Assembly: GCF_007741535.1 (NCBI RefSeq)
Contig: NZ_CP036525.1
Span: forward strand, 7,688,001-7,752,000
Length of the DNA: 64,000 nucleotides
From: Rubripirellula lacrimiformis
Lineage (GTDB): Bacteria; Planctomycetota; Planctomycetia; Pirellulales; Pirellulaceae
Direction: 5' to 3'
The notes under the pieces were generated by a model. That model saw nothing but the letters and a program-made list of their open reading frames with translations, searched no databases and had not been told where the DNA came from. The translations under genes were made by a program, and so were the position numbers. This document shows, piece after piece, positions 1 through 11,883 of the stretch. Numbering within the stretch: the first letter of the stretch is position 1; the number at the start of each line of letters is the position of its first letter.

Positions 1-1263
1 GTGGCCCGAAACACCGCTGAACAGATACGAGTCGTAGTGGTTCTGGCCTCGCAAGAATTCCTTGTAGTGGTTCAACGTCTTGGGCAGGTGAACCTTGTGG
101 CAGGACGAACAGAACTCGGCTTCTTTGTGAAACGGTTTCAGAAATGTCTTTTTGTGAAAAGAGGGCTTGGCTTTGACAAGCTGGTTATTGACCCACTGCA
201 GCGCCGCGTTTTCGCTGTTCGCGAACGGGTAGTGCAAGGGTTCTTCGATCGTGTAGTCGGCGTTGCCGCGAACGCTGTTGATATTCGTGATCGCGTGACA
301 GACCGTGCAAGTGATCCCCGCGTTGGCCGTTTTGTGACTAAGCATGTCAAAGTTGGGGTCATCAAACGCACCGGAGAAAAACGGGACAGGGTCGTGGCAA
401 CCGGCGCACCACCTGGATGCTTGCACCGAACCGTCTCGTTGCAAGGAAAGTTCGCGAGTCTTGCTGACGCTGGCCAAATAGGGTGGGTTATTGAACGAAC
501 TGAACCGGTGAACGCTATCGCTCCACTGTGCATGCACGTCGGCATGACACTTGATGCAGTAGTCATCGTTCATCATCGCATCGGCGGGGATGAAGTTGCC
601 CGACGCGGTGCGTGCAAACGATGGCTCGAAATACTTCACGCCTGAATCGGGACCGACGGCGTTCCATTGACGGGGATCTTGAAGCTGCACGATGACCATC
701 GCTGCGATCGACAATCCGGCCAGCCCCGCAAAGCTGCCGCCGATCCGCCACTTGATCCGTGGTCCAACCAACCGGTGCAGCCAATACAGCCAAATGACGA
801 CCAATGGACAAGCAACGTGCAGCCAATAGACCGTGCTTCGCGCCAGCGGTTGCCGCAGATCGAAACCGCCCACCCGAACCAGCAAAATGCCGGACACCAG
901 GATCAGCAGACTGGCCACAAACAACGCGTACCCGACACGAACCGCTCGGCGGTTGCGGCGATCCTTGGTGTTCCACATGTGGACGAAACCGAAGACAACC
1001 ACCGGCAAAATCAACAGCAAACCCATCACCAGGTGCGCCAGAAACATGTACTGGTAGAAGTAGTCTTGATAGGTGGCGCCGTTAAACCATTCTGCGAACG
1101 TGATCACAGACAGGTAGCCAGAATTGGCGAACAACAAGGCAACGAGAACAAATATCAGATAAAGAAGCTTGCGAAGACGTGGCCCAACGGCGCGAACGTA
1201 TTTCTTCTTTGGCTTCGCTGCGGCCGCAACCGGCGCAGCGTCACCCAGTGGAATGGAAGACAT
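1..1263 (-). CDS. Membrane-anchored multihaem cytochrome c (partial, C-terminus outside window)
   Basis: Reading in from an ATG at 1263, the frame stays open to the window edge (421 residues). The N-terminal part holds about five hydrophobic membrane segments, with His residues in the second and fourth that could ligate b-type haem. The exported part carries four visible CxxCH haem c sites: CIKCH, CAGCH, CTVCH and CSSCH. This architecture suits a quinol- or cytochrome-linked electron-transfer protein of the cell envelope. The exact redox partner cannot be told. More CxxCH sites may lie beyond the edge. No clear Shine-Dalgarno precedes the ATG. Confidence 0.85.
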   Translation of the reverse strand, partial: MSSIPLGDAAPVAAAAKPKKKYVRAVGPRLRKLLYLIFVLVALLFANSGYLSVITFAEWFNGATYQDYFYQYMFLAHLVMGLLLILPVVVFGFVHMWNTKDRRNRRAVRVGYALFVASLLILVSGILLVRVGGFDLRQPLARSTVYWLHVACPLVVIWLYWLHRLVGPRIKWRIGGSFAGLAGLSIAAMVIVQLQDPRQWNAVGPDSGVKYFEPSFARTASGNFIPADAMMNDDYCIKCHADVHAQWSDSVHRFSSFNNPPYLASVSKTRELSLQRDGSVQASRWCAGCHDPVPFFSGAFDDPNFDMLSHKTANAGITCTVCHAITNINSVRGNADYTIEEPLHYPFANSENAALQWVNNQLVKAKPSFHKKTFLKPFHKEAEFCSSCHKVHLPKTLNHYKEFLRGQNHYDSYLFSGVSGH

Positions 1264-1500
1264 GGGGAGGGATTACCTAGCGAATGAATGAAATCGTCTT
1301 GAACCGCGTCGCGCAACGGCGATGTGGTTCACTTCAGCCTCGCTGCGGACCTGCGCAGCGTGGGCCGAATTTCAGACATGCGAATGCTCGACGAACCGTT
1401 GGTTTACGAGCAGACGCAGCGAGGGTACGGAAAGATAAAATCCATGGTCGCTCGATCCAACCAAGGGACGGCGCACGGAATTTCAACGATACCCAGTTCG

Positions 1501-1884
1501 CTAGATGCTCGGAGGGCGAAAGATTTCGTCGATGCATGCCTGCGGGGCGGGCCGCGGTTCGTCGCTAGCGACAAACCCCAGCGGAATCAACGATTCGAAC
1601 TGACCATTTCGCAGCCACGCGGCCTCGATGTGTTGCCGTTCAACACTGGGCAGGGGTGTGGCCGGGATCGGACCAGCCGGTGACTTTCCACAATTGGGTC
1701 CGCTGCATGGAACGGCGGGATTGGCCGGCAGCGACGCCAAATCGCTTTCTGCGGAAGCGGAGGGAGAGGGCACCGCAGAGTCACCGGAATGCTGTAACCA
1801 ATCACCGCAGCTTCCCCATGACGACGGCGCTAAAACGCCGCCCATCAGCGAGAAAAACAGGACGATTGACAAGATTCGAGACAT
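1501..1884 (-). CDS. Small secreted hypothetical protein
   Basis: 127 residues. I chose the internal ATG at 1884 because it opens a clear signal peptide (MSRILSIVLFFSLMGGVLAP). The open frame extends further upstream but with signal-incompatible sequence. The mature part is rich in Ser, Pro and Ala and has three Cys (CGDW, CSGPNCG). No family is recognised. It sits between the multihaem cytochrome and the NtrC-type regulator on the same strand. Confidence 0.5.
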   Translation of the reverse strand: MSRILSIVLFFSLMGGVLAPSSWGSCGDWLQHSGDSAVPSPSASAESDLASLPANPAVPCSGPNCGKSPAGPIPATPLPSVERQHIEAAWLRNGQFESLIPLGFVASDEPRPAPQACIDEIFRPPSI

Positions 1885-2004
1885 CAGCGAACCACGCGCA
1901 GCGGTTGAGGAACTGCCAATACAATAGCCAGAGGGGGGCACCATCGTCAATCATTTGGTCATCGGGAGCCGTGACGCCCGGGCGACGTCACCATGAACGC
2001 CAGC

Positions 2005-2040
2005 CCGCCCCCCCGGATGTGCCGATTGGGGGGGGTGACT
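2005..2040 (-). terminator. C-run/G-run hairpin downstream of the response regulator
   Basis: A run of seven C (2008-2014) faces a run of eight G (2028-2035) across a 13-nt loop, just past the stop of the minus-strand regulator gene. It could form a very stable stem. There is no T tract, so intrinsic termination is only a possibility. Confidence 0.3.
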
Positions 2041-2057
2041 GGCGAATGACTGCTCCG

Positions 2058-3443
2058 CTAGCGAAAGTCAGCCGCGTCGATGTTGTGCCGTTTCAACAAC
2101 TTGTTCATGCCTTGGCGTGACAGACCGGCTTGGCGGGCGGCGCTGGCGATCACACCTTCGTGCTTTTCCAGCAACCTGGTCAGGTAAGCCCGATCGGCGC
2201 TGTCCAAGGCTTCGTCCCGCGATACTTCGGCCATATCGGATACGTCTCCGTTTGCACCGACCGTCGGCTCTCTTAACAACTGTGGTAAGTCATCCGGCCG
2301 GATCATGTCGCCTCGCGCCAATGCAATCGCACGCTCGATCACATTTCGCATCTCGCGGATATTGCCGGGCCACGTGTAGCGGCGGAAACAGTCGAGGGTT
2401 TCTTCGCTGAATCCGCTGATCGTTGAATCGGAAGGCCGCAAGTTTCGCAGAAACGATTCGGCCAACAGAATCACATCCTCGCCACGCTCGCGAAGCGGTG
2501 GCAGGTCGATGTGGATGACGGCCAGACGATAAAACAGATCCTGGCGGAAGGTGCCCTTGTCGACTTCGGCTTGTAGATCGCGATTGGTCGCGCAGACAAA
2601 GCGTGTGTCAATCTTGACGGGCTTGTTGTCACCGACCGGCGTGAACGTTTGCTCCTGGATCACACGCAGCAGTTTGGCTTGGGATGCCGCCGGCAGTTCG
2701 CCCATTTCGTCGAAGAACGCAGTCCCCCCGTCACAGGCCCTCAACAATCCGGCCTGATCGTTCACCGCGCCGGTGAACGATCCCTTGATATGCCCGAACA
2801 GCACGGATTCGAACAGCGACTCGGGAATCGCCGTGCAGTCGATGACTTGGATCGCATGATCGCGACGTGGACTTCGTTGATGGATCGCATTGGCGATCAC
2901 TTCTTTGCCGGTACCACTTTCCCCGGTGATCAGCACGTTGGTATTGCTAGACGCCACCCGGTCCACGACATCCAACACTTCCAACATGGCCGGACTGTTG
3001 CAGATGATTTCCGGAAATTTGGTGTTCGCGGCGATGCTTGGCACGGCTGCCGCATCCCCCGTGGGTGGGCTAGCAGAGTGACGCAGGGCCCGCTGCACGG
3101 CGGCCAACAGTTCTTCGAACTTGACGGGCTTTAGCAGATAGTCGGCGATGCCCAATCGAACGCTATCGATCGCTGATGATATGGATGGGACGCCTGTGAC
3201 CACGATCATGGGGACGTGCGAGTATTTCGTTCGCCCCTCTTTCAACAGTTCGCGTTTCAGGTTGCCGGGCATGTTCAGGTCCGACAAAATCAAATCGAAC
3301 GAATGTTCGCTCAGCAGGCTAATCGCATCGTCAGCATCCTCCACACACATGCACTCATAACCTTCGTCTCGCAACAGTTCGGCGGTTGTGTTGCGGTACA
3401 GCGGTTCATCGTCGGCGATCAAGATGCGTTGTGGTTTGTTCAT
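2058..3443 (-). CDS. Sigma-54-dependent response regulator (NtrC family)
   Basis: 461 residues from ATG 3443; an in-frame ATG at 3455 is an alternative. A receiver domain occupies about residues 5-120, with acidic pocket DD at 11-12 and phospho-acceptor D55 in LSDLNMP. An AAA+ domain follows with Walker A GESGTGKE, a sigma-54 contact loop of GSFTGA type (Ser replacing Ala of GAFTGA) and Walker [11 protein letters not shown] Fis-type helix-turn-helix ([16 protein letters not shown]) ends the protein. It should activate sigma-54 promoters when phosphorylated. It lies 46 bp after the histidine kinase gene and is surely its partner. Target genes are unknown. Confidence 0.93.
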   Translation of the reverse strand: MNKPQRILIADDEPLYRNTTAELLRDEGYECMCVEDADDAISLLSEHSFDLILSDLNMPGNLKRELLKEGRTKYSHVPMIVVTGVPSISSAIDSVRLGIADYLLKPVKFEELLAAVQRALRHSASPPTGDAAAVPSIAANTKFPEIICNSPAMLEVLDVVDRVASSNTNVLITGESGTGKEVIANAIHQRSPRRDHAIQVIDCTAIPESLFESVLFGHIKGSFTGAVNDQAGLLRACDGGTAFFDEMGELPAASQAKLLRVIQEQTFTPVGDNKPVKIDTRFVCATNRDLQAEVDKGTFRQDLFYRLAVIHIDLPPLRERGEDVILLAESFLRNLRPSDSTISGFSEETLDCFRRYTWPGNIREMRNVIERAIALARGDMIRPDDLPQLLREPTVGANGDVSDMAEVSRDEALDSADRAYLTRLLEKHEGVIASAARQAGLSRQGMNKLLKRHNIDAADFR

Positions 3444-3489
3444 GAACGCAATCATATCGAAATCGCAACTTGGGGTAAGCTTCCATCGA

Positions 3490-4701
3490 CTAATCGAGTT
3501 GCCGCGGAAGCCGGACGACGAACGTGGTGCCGATGTTCGGATCGCTTGTCACATCGATCGTTCCCTTCATCGCTTCGATGATCCCGCTTGAAACCGGCAA
3601 CCCCAGCCCCATCCCTTGCCCGATCTCTTCGGACTTGGTGCTAAAGAAAGGATCGAAAATTTTGCCGATCACCGATTCGGGAATGCCGCTTCCGTGATCA
3701 GTCACTGTGATGCTGAGGGCAGCGGAATTCGTGTGGATGGCGACGGAGACTGTCTGGCCAGGCAACGACGCCTGAATGGCATTTCGAACCAGGTTCAGCA
3801 GGACCTGTTTCAGTTCCCCGGATCGCAAGGATACTTCGTCACCGCCAAGGGCTCCCGACGGCTGCAACGAACTGGAATCTGCCTCCAAGTCGACTCTCTT
3901 TTTCCGTGCCATCGGACGCGAAAGAGTGATGACCTCGGCAACCAACTTTTTGATTGAAAACCGAGTCACCGTCTGCTGGCTCGGACGATACAGTTGGTAC
4001 ATCTGATGAGTGATGCCGCTGATCCGCTGGATCTCGCAATCAATCAATTCCAGTTTGTCGTAGTGTTTGACGTTGTGGGGAAGGTGACGCTTCAGCAACG
4101 TAAAGGCGTTCCGTATGCCAGCCAGGGGATTGTTGATTTCGTGAGCGACGCCGGCCGCCAGTTCACCGAGTGCGGCCAGCTTCTCGACCTTCAGTCGGTG
4201 TTTTTCAAGTTTGGCAATTTGCCCGGTGCGTTCCTGGACCAACTGTTCCAGGTGATCGTTCTGCAAACGCAACTGCTCTCTCAATTGTCGCGTTTCCGAA
4301 ATGTCGCGGACGCTGGCTCGAAACCCAAGCGGATGGCCCGCAGCATCGATCATCGGTTGCCAAGATACGGCACACCAGCAATGGCATCCATCACGATCCA
4401 TTGCGCGAAATTCGACATTGTTTGCGGTGCTGCCCGCGCGCCCTTCCTTGACACACCGAGCAATTTTGCCCCGATCCTCTGGTGCCACCAAGGGCAACGG
4501 ATAGTCGCTCATCGCCCGGCATTCCTGGGGCGTGTAACCCGTGAATCGTTCGACCGCGGCGTTGACCCAAAGAACCTGCCCATCGGCGGACAACCAGCTT
4601 TCCCAGTCGTAGGTACAGTCAGCGATCAGGCGAAAGAAATGCTCTGGAATCCGCTGGCCACGCTTGGGCGTCGTTTCGCACGCAGGTTTGTTGTTGCTCA
4701 T
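3490..4701 (-). CDS. PAS-domain sensor histidine kinase
   Basis: 403 residues from ATG 4701; the frame is open to 4893 but that stretch has no domain character. A PAS domain (about residues 20-145) is followed by a coiled-coil linker, a dimerisation/phosphoacceptor domain with H-box [10 protein letters not shown], and a HATPase domain with N box NLVRNAIQ, G1 DHGSGIP and G2 [11 protein letters not shown]. No transmembrane segment is seen, so it is probably a cytoplasmic sensor. The phosphotransfer target is the NtrC-type regulator encoded directly downstream. The ligand of the PAS domain is unknown. Confidence 0.92.
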   Translation of the reverse strand: MSNNKPACETTPKRGQRIPEHFFRLIADCTYDWESWLSADGQVLWVNAAVERFTGYTPQECRAMSDYPLPLVAPEDRGKIARCVKEGRAGSTANNVEFRAMDRDGCHCWCAVSWQPMIDAAGHPLGFRASVRDISETRQLREQLRLQNDHLEQLVQERTGQIAKLEKHRLKVEKLAALGELAAGVAHEINNPLAGIRNAFTLLKRHLPHNVKHYDKLELIDCEIQRISGITHQMYQLYRPSQQTVTRFSIKKLVAEVITLSRPMARKKRVDLEADSSSLQPSGALGGDEVSLRSGELKQVLLNLVRNAIQASLPGQTVSVAIHTNSAALSITVTDHGSGIPESVIGKIFDPFFSTKSEEIGQGMGLGLPVSSGIIEAMKGTIDVTSDPNIGTTFVVRLPRQLD

Positions 4702-5596
4702 TCGATCGGACCAACACCGTGGGATCAGAATCGGATCAACCCTGCCGTCGACCTGCTGCCGGTTCGCAGCTAGCCAACGGCCGCTGATTTGCCGATCCGT
4801 ACGCTCGCAACGACCAAGCCCGAGGCGAACAGCGGTGGGGGCTGTCGCCCCGAACCGCAAGCTGCCCGATTGCTCGGCTCCAAGCTTGCGCATCCAAAGG
4901 TTGACGCGAATCGGTTGATCGCAAATTCGCTGCGTTCCGCCCCGCTAACTGCTAACGTTTGCTGTCCGTCCGTCCTGGCTATGTCGGTTCATCGTTTCCG
5001 AATGATCCGACGACTTCGCGGAACCGGTTGCTGCGGATGCGGGCACAGCAGGTGAATTGCTGCGCACCGGAAATTTCGGAACAACGACGGTGTAGTTGAG
5101 ACCATGGTTGGTTTCGATCTTTACCGCGACGGTCGACATCTCAGCTGCCACGACAATCTCCAAATCAGTGCAAGGAAGTTACGGAAGGCTTCAGTCATGA
5201 TGCTTATGCAAACGCTGTACCGACCTTGCTGCAGGAGCGTCCCAAGGACTCGCACAAGACCTGCCAATCGGGTCGCCTGAGTCCTGCGTGGATGTGGGGC
5301 GACTGCGCAGACCGGCAAATCATGGCGATTTGGGTGGCAGGTGATCGGCAACACCGCCGGTGCTGCCCCCATGCCGATCGTGAGTTTCGCGGCCGGCGTG
5401 ATGAAAGTTTCGATCCCTGTTTCCGCGACCGACAAGCCAGGTTGTCGCCAGCGTCAGCCCGAGTCGACACTGCGGTGGTGTAAATCGGACGACACCCCTG
5501 TGCTCATTCGGTGGGTCAATGGCGATCATTCGCCACTGGACCTACACTCCCAGCACAGAATCGATAAACAACTGGAACGACCGACGGGATTTCGTG
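4702..5596. other. Gene-poor stretch between kinase and HAD phosphatase
   Basis: About 0.9 kb with no ORF I can assign. A short minus-strand frame (about 4945-5139, starting MSTVAVKIETNHG) has planctomycete-like codon use but no recognisable family, so it is left uncalled. The other frames here look like shadows. Confidence 0.4.
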
Positions 5597-6250
5597 ATGC
5601 TGGAAGCCGCTGTTTTTGACATGGATGGGTTGATGATCGACTCACAGCCGTACTGGCAAACCGCACAGTTGGAAGTGCTTCCAACGCTTGGGGTTGCGAT
5701 GACGCGGCAGGACACGATCGAGACAACTGGATCGCGAATCGACGAGATTGTGCAGGCGTGCTACGAACGATCCCCGTGGGAATCAGTGACCCAAAAAGAA
5801 GTCTGTGACCGGATCGTCAATCGAGTGATTCAGTTGGTTCAGCAGCACAAACCGGCGATGCCGGGATTGCGACATGCGATCGATGTTTGCCAACAACAGG
5901 GCCTGAAATTGGCCCTCGCTTCGTCTTCTCCGCTGAGCCTGATTTCGGCAACCATCGATGCGCTGCAACTGCAAGGCGTATTCAGCGCAAAGATGTCAGC
6001 AGCCGATCTGCGGTACGCCAAACCGCACCCCGAGGTCTACCTGAATGCTTGCGACGCATTGGGGGTTCGGCCAACAAACGCGATCGCGTTCGAAGATTCG
6101 CTGATCGGGCTGCTAGCCGCGAAAGCCGCACAGATGAAAACGATAGTGGTTCCAGAACCGTCGGCGGCCAAAGATCCACGATTCGTCATCGCGGATCGGC
6201 AACTCGCGTCCCTGGAAGAATTAACGCAGCCGATGCTAACGTCCATCTGA
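5597..6250 (+). CDS. hxpB: HAD-superfamily sugar-phosphate phosphatase, HxpB (YniC)-like
   Basis: 217 residues from ATG 5597, chosen because the HAD motif begins immediately (VFDMDGLMIDSQP). Motif I is DMDG, motif II Ser lies in LASSSPLSLI, motif III Lys in YAKPHPEVY and motif IV acids in FEDSLIG. A helical cap lies between motifs I and II. Length and motif spacing resemble E. coli HxpB/YniC, a hexitol/2-deoxyglucose-6-phosphate phosphatase, including RFVIADRQLASLEEL near the C-terminus. The real substrate cannot be fixed from sequence. It stands alone on the plus strand. Confidence 0.85.
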   Translation: MLEAAVFDMDGLMIDSQPYWQTAQLEVLPTLGVAMTRQDTIETTGSRIDEIVQACYERSPWESVTQKEVCDRIVNRVIQLVQQHKPAMPGLRHAIDVCQQQGLKLALASSSPLSLISATIDALQLQGVFSAKMSAADLRYAKPHPEVYLNACDALGVRPTNAIAFEDSLIGLLAAKAAQMKTIVVPEPSAAKDPRFVIADRQLASLEELTQPMLTSI

Positions 6251-6384
6251 TTGGAATCACTGCGTCATCCGGCCAAGCGTTAGGCCCGCTAGCCGCCGAT
6301 TGATTTTGACGCACTGGCGACGGCAACCGGCAGTCACCGGTCGTTCGCCCTGCATCGGTACAAAACAATGGATGCGTGATTGGG

Positions 6385-6726
6385 TCATGCATCACCGAGG
6401 ACGCGGAACACCATGCCGTCGATCTGCTGGTCCGTCATGATCTGGCATGCCAACCGACTCGATGCCAGTTGGTTGGACAGGTTGCCCAACGTGGTCGCTT
6501 CGTCTCGGCCCTTCGGTTCGTCCAGATTGCCAGAGACGATTTCAAGATGGCAGGTCCCGCACCACGCTCGCCCCTTGCAATCGCCAATGTTCTCGTACAG
6601 TTCGTTGACGATCAATTCCATCAGATTGTTGTAGGCATGTCGCCGGAACGAAACCACGTGCTTCTCGCCATTGATCAGAATGACCGTGATCGAATAGTCC
6701 CCATCGGTCAGCGGTGATTCTGGCAT
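6385..6726 (-). CDS. 2Fe-2S ferredoxin
   Basis: 113 residues from ATG 6726; an open frame to 6801 adds unconserved sequence. The cluster-binding signature of plant/adrenodoxin-type ferredoxins is present: CKGRAWCGTC (C-x5-C-x2-C) and a fourth Cys in RLACQIM about 35 residues later. It should act as a soluble one-electron carrier. The partner reductase or oxygenase is not in the window. It lies downstream of gdhA on the same strand with about 250 bp between, which contains short tandem repeats. Confidence 0.85.
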   Translation of the reverse strand: MPESPLTDGDYSITVILINGEKHVVSFRRHAYNNLMELIVNELYENIGDCKGRAWCGTCHLEIVSGNLDEPKGRDEATTLGNLSNQLASSRLACQIMTDQQIDGMVFRVLGDA

Positions 6727-6791
6727 GGACGACGCTTCGTTGATCAGGGGAATCGAAGAGTGGGTGTCGGCATCATGATCGAGCCGGTTAG

Positions 6792-6883
6792 GCACGTGCA
6801 CGGGGTCAGTTCGGCACGTGCACGGTCAGTTTGGCGAGTGCACGGGGTCAGTTCGGCGCGTGCACCTGCACGGGGGTCGATCG
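6792..6883. repeat. Four imperfect tandem repeats of about 22 bp
   Basis: Units start at 6792, 6814, 6834 and 6856 and share the core GTGCACGGGGTCAGTTCG with small deletions and substitutions. They lie between the gdhA 3' end and the ferredoxin start. Each unit contains GTGCAC, which is self-complementary, so a binding-site or slippage origin is possible. Confidence 0.7.
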
Positions 6884-6976
6884 GCGTCATCGAGAACTTC
6901 GTGGGGTCCGATCGTTTGCCCCCGATCGCGTGGACGGGAACACGCATGTGCACGCACCTGACCGACGGCCTACGGA

Positions 6977-8641
<1,665 letters not shown>

Positions 8642-9874
8642 ATGGTCACACCGAGTCCCCCCATCACGGCGACCGAATCCTCCTCTGTTCGATCCGTCGA
8701 TGGCCAGTCGCGCGCAGCGAACCTGCTGCTGATCACAGGCATCCTGCTGGTCGCCGTCAATCTGCGTCCCGCGCTAGCCAGTGTCGGACCGCTGGTGGAA
8801 GACATCCGGCAAACGACGGGGTTGTCCAATGCTTGGCTGGGCCTGTTGACGACGTTGCCACTGATCGCATTCGGTGTCATCTCGACCTTGACGCCGCTAT
8901 TTACGCGGCGTTTCGGGATCGGCGGAACGTTGCTGGGGGCGATGGCACTGTTGGCTTTCGGGACCGCGATGCGTTCGATCCCATGGCTGCCGGCGCTGTA
9001 CTTCGGGACGCTTCTGTTGGGGATCGCGATCGCGTTTGGGAACGTGTTGCTGCCAAGTCTGACGAAACGAAACTTCGCATCCCGATCGGGTTTCATCACC
9101 AGCCTCTATTCGGCTGGGATGGCACTGGGGGCTTCGCTGGCCGCAGGCGTCAGCATCCCGTTGGCCAACGACCTGAATCTCGGTTGGCGAGGAACCCTTG
9201 GCGTGTGGGCGATCCCAGCCATGATTGCCTTCGTCGTTTGGCTGCCACAAGCCAGCCGGCTGAAAAAGTCAGAACCGGGGCGCAGCTTTCAGGCGGCGAT
9301 GAAACACCTTGGCAGATCGAAATTGGCCTGGCAGGTGGCGCTGTTCATGGGACTGCAATCGCTGACGTTCTATGTCGTGTTGGCGTGGTTGCCCGCCATT
9401 CTGATCAGCCGAGGATGTGACGCTTCCTATGCCGGTTGGATGCTGTCCCTGTCACAAGCGATGGGCATTGTCGGATCGTTGATTGTCCCAACGCTTGCGG
9501 GAAGGACGGCCGATCAACGAGTCTTTGTCTTGCTGATGGCGTTGATCGAATCGATTGGGCTTGCCGGGCTATGGCTGGATCCGCAGGGATGGATCGTGTT
9601 GTGGGTTTCGATGATCGGATTCATCTTGGGTGGATCCTTCGGGTTGGCCCTGTTATTCATCGTCCTGCGATCCAAAGACACTCAATCCGCTACCGAACTT
9701 TCAGGGATGGCTCAGTCGATTGGCTATCTGGTCGCCGCGACGGGCCCCATGATCTTTGGCGGCCTGTTCGACTTCAGCGGTACCTGGTTCTATTCTTTCG
9801 TGCTACTGTTCGTCGTCGGAGTGCTGAAGTTGGCGATGGGGTTGGGGGCTGGTGCGGCCAGGACGCTGGATTGA
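8642..9874 (+). CDS. MFS transporter of the CynX/NimT (YycB) type
   Basis: 410 residues from ATG 8642; a GTG at 8618 is in frame. Twelve hydrophobic segments can be traced. The N-terminal block ILLVAVNLRPALASVGPLV is the hallmark of the cyanate/nitroimidazole-type MFS branch (CynX, NimT, YeaN). A cytoplasmic loop separates the two six-helix halves around residues 200-215. It is an inner-membrane transporter, but the substrate of this branch is poorly known. Cyanate is one option, yet there is no cyanase gene nearby. Confidence 0.85.
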   Translation: MVTPSPPITATESSSVRSVDGQSRAANLLLITGILLVAVNLRPALASVGPLVEDIRQTTGLSNAWLGLLTTLPLIAFGVISTLTPLFTRRFGIGGTLLGAMALLAFGTAMRSIPWLPALYFGTLLLGIAIAFGNVLLPSLTKRNFASRSGFITSLYSAGMALGASLAAGVSIPLANDLNLGWRGTLGVWAIPAMIAFVVWLPQASRLKKSEPGRSFQAAMKHLGRSKLAWQVALFMGLQSLTFYVVLAWLPAILISRGCDASYAGWMLSLSQAMGIVGSLIVPTLAGRTADQRVFVLLMALIESIGLAGLWLDPQGWIVLWVSMIGFILGGSFGLALLFIVLRSKDTQSATELSGMAQSIGYLVAATGPMIFGGLFDFSGTWFYSFVLLFVVGVLKLAMGLGAGAARTLD

Positions 9875-9926
9875 TACGCGCCGACGCAACCGGCACCCCA
9901 AGGCGGATGGTTCGGCGGTCGCAGGG

Positions 9927-10538
9927 TCACTGACCTTTCGGTCCAGCTTGCGAGTTTTCATCCAGTACGGTTGCGGGACGCACAAACGAAATGCCTTGGT
10001 CGTTGCTGGTGTCAATCATCACGGTTTCCACCACCGGATGAGTCACCGGCCGTCCGCTTTGCCAGTGGACGATAAAACTTGCGCCGCTGCCGCCGGACTT
10101 GTCGCTTTGTTCGATCACGAACTCTGTCGACGCCAACGGCCCTAGCTTCAAAGGGCTTTTCAGCATCGATCGCTTCTCGTTACCGCTTGTGTCGTAATAC
10201 TTGACCGACGATACGACAATTTCGTTTTCACGATCCGTGTTGCGAATGCTCAACGTTACCGTCAGCAACCGCGGCTTGTTGTCTTGATGGTAAATGTGCG
10301 AATAGGCGGGGACGTACAACGTTTGCCCCATCACCGGATGCCACGGCAAAGTATCGATATCCATCCTCGCTTCGTCACGCATACTCGGCTCGTAAAGATT
10401 CAGATCCTCTTCCAACGACTTGAACCGAAACTCCATCAAGATCCCCAACACGAGTGCCGGCGCGACCACAAGCAGCAGCACGATCAGCTTCAATTGCCGA
10501 GCGAGCTTCTGGGCGCGTTCTTCAGTCATTTCGGTCAT
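9927..10538 (-). CDS. DUF3124-containing membrane-anchored protein
   Basis: 203 residues. An N-terminal signal-anchor (LKLIVLLLVVAPALVLGILM, about residues 16-35) precedes a periplasmic domain. The latter carries TLYVPAYSHIYH, TVTLSIRNTD and KSPLKLGPLASTEFVIEQ, typical of DUF3124 proteins. The molecular function of the family is unknown. An ATG three codons downstream is an alternative start. It converges with the MFS gene. Confidence 0.8.
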   Translation of the reverse strand: MTEMTEERAQKLARQLKLIVLLLVVAPALVLGILMEFRFKSLEEDLNLYEPSMRDEARMDIDTLPWHPVMGQTLYVPAYSHIYHQDNKPRLLTVTLSIRNTDRENEIVVSSVKYYDTSGNEKRSMLKSPLKLGPLASTEFVIEQSDKSGGSGASFIVHWQSGRPVTHPVVETVMIDTSNDQGISFVRPATVLDENSQAGPKGQ

Positions 10539-11047
10539 GGGTCGCTTTCAAGCTGGGACGTGATTCAAAAACGATCATTCCGCGCACACCGATCCGCGCT
10601 GGTTTGACACGGTTTGTCCGACGGGAACCGTCCAGCCTATTGGCAACCGCAACTGCAAGCGATAGGCCTTGCACGGCAAACGTCATTTATCGCCGCCGCA
10701 TTTCGATTCCGCGTCCGGCACCGCAGGCCACGCAGCATTCCCACGCCCATCGTATTCGGGGGAGAGGAGGGCGGGAAAGCGATCGAGTGAGCCGCGACGC
10801 GTGAGCGGCCGGGAATTGCCCAATCGCCTATTGCCCCATCCCAATCGCCCGCGGCCGTCACCGCCAGCGGGTCACGGGTTCCAGAGAACGCCGGCCAGCG
10901 AGTGGTCGGATACGACTGCTGGCCGACGTGGAACCGTTTCTCTTGCTGACATCATCGGTCAGTCACGGATCACTGCCTGGCAATCTGCGGACGTCGCGTC
11001 CGGTGCCGCGTTTGCAGACGCGGCGAAGTGATTGCCAGATCCGCCAG
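10539..11047. other. Gene-free region with a palindromic repeat
   Basis: About 0.5 kb. No ORF here looks real. The recognisable content is one copy of a palindromic intergenic repeat at 10785-10875. Confidence 0.5.
10785..10875. repeat. Palindromic intergenic repeat, copy 1
   Basis: Starts GAGTGAGCCGCGACGCGTGA and ends in the inverse complement-like GCGGCCGTCACCGCCAGCGG. The outer arms GTGAGCCG and CAGCGGGTCAC and the inner arms GTGAGCGGCCGGG and CCCGCGGCCGTCAC can fold into a two-part stem. A second copy is at 19002-19071. Confidence 0.65.
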
Positions 11048-11419
11048 CTATTCGGTGGCGATCTCTACCGCCGCATCACCGATCTGCCGGAAACCTGCTC
11101 GTCCTCGTCGCCGCTGCGAACCACGACGCTTCAATTTGGTTAGCACCATTCGTCGTGCGCGTCGCGCAGCCGAGGCAACCGCTGCCATCACCTTCTGATG
11201 CTTCGCGGTCACGTTGATCGGACCAACACCCGGCATCGTCAAGTTCACTCGACACACCTTGTCGACACCGCCTCGCGGACCATTCTCGTCCGTCACCAGC
11301 ACCGACACCTGCGTGATGTTGGGCGAGAACCTGGCCAAAGTATTTTGCAGGACGCGGCTGATCGAGCCACGAGCGTCCGAACCGAGACGGTCAATCGATG
11401 AAGTAACAGAAACCTGCAT
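11048..11419 (-). CDS. HPF/RaiA-family ribosome-associated protein
   Basis: 123 residues, ATG at 11419 preceded at a good distance by GGAGAG. The fold pattern of the hibernation-factor family is visible: an N-terminal beta strand, helix, then QVSVLVTDENGPRGG and KVCRVNLTMPG, ending in an Arg/Lys-rich helix (ARRARRMVLTKLKRR). Such proteins bind the 30S subunit and promote ribosome hibernation. This short form lacks the C-terminal dimerisation domain of long HPF. Expression in stress is known for the family, not shown here. Confidence 0.8.
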   Translation of the reverse strand: MQVSVTSSIDRLGSDARGSISRVLQNTLARFSPNITQVSVLVTDENGPRGGVDKVCRVNLTMPGVGPINVTAKHQKVMAAVASAARRARRMVLTKLKRRGSQRRRGRAGFRQIGDAAVEIATE

Positions 11420-11690
11420 AGAAGACTCTCCGGAGAAAAAGTAAACTGAGGGGAGAACTCGTTGAGACGGAGCGTTCGCAAGACGAACAATTCATCGGTG
11501 AAGATCAATGGAAACCTCACCCATGACTTGCATGAAATGGATGCTGCAAGGGCCATGCCGTCTGTGGCAGCCAACCGCGGAAGGAAAGCCGGTTGCCACG
11601 CCGATTTACCTTGTTTTCATGCTTCTTGATCTCTCTGTGCATCATAGAATCACCGTCAACTAGGGACCGCGTCCGTCAACCACCGTTGAC
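11420..11690. other. Region upstream of the HPF-like gene
   Basis: About 270 bp between the HPF-like start and the tandem repeat array. Apart from the Shine-Dalgarno of the HPF gene, I see no clear element. Confidence 0.4.
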
Positions 11691-11883
11691 GCAATAGCGG
11701 ACAGTCGAACCCGCCACAAAATCGTTTCACCGCGTGGGCAACGCCCCGTGCGTCCACATCCCAAAACGCGTGGCCCGATGGGCACACGGTTAAACGACAG
11801 CGGATAGTCGAACCCGCCACAAATTCGTTTCACCGCGTGGGCAACGCCCCGTGCGTCCACATCCCGAAACGCGTGGCCCGATG
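11691..11883. repeat. 103-bp tandem repeat array, left part (interrupted by IS)
   Basis: Nearly two units of a 103-bp repeat; the GATGGGCACACGGTTAAACG landmark is at 11777 and its next occurrence is cut at 11880 by the insertion element. The same array resumes at 13458. The first unit is degenerate at its left end. Confidence 0.9.
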
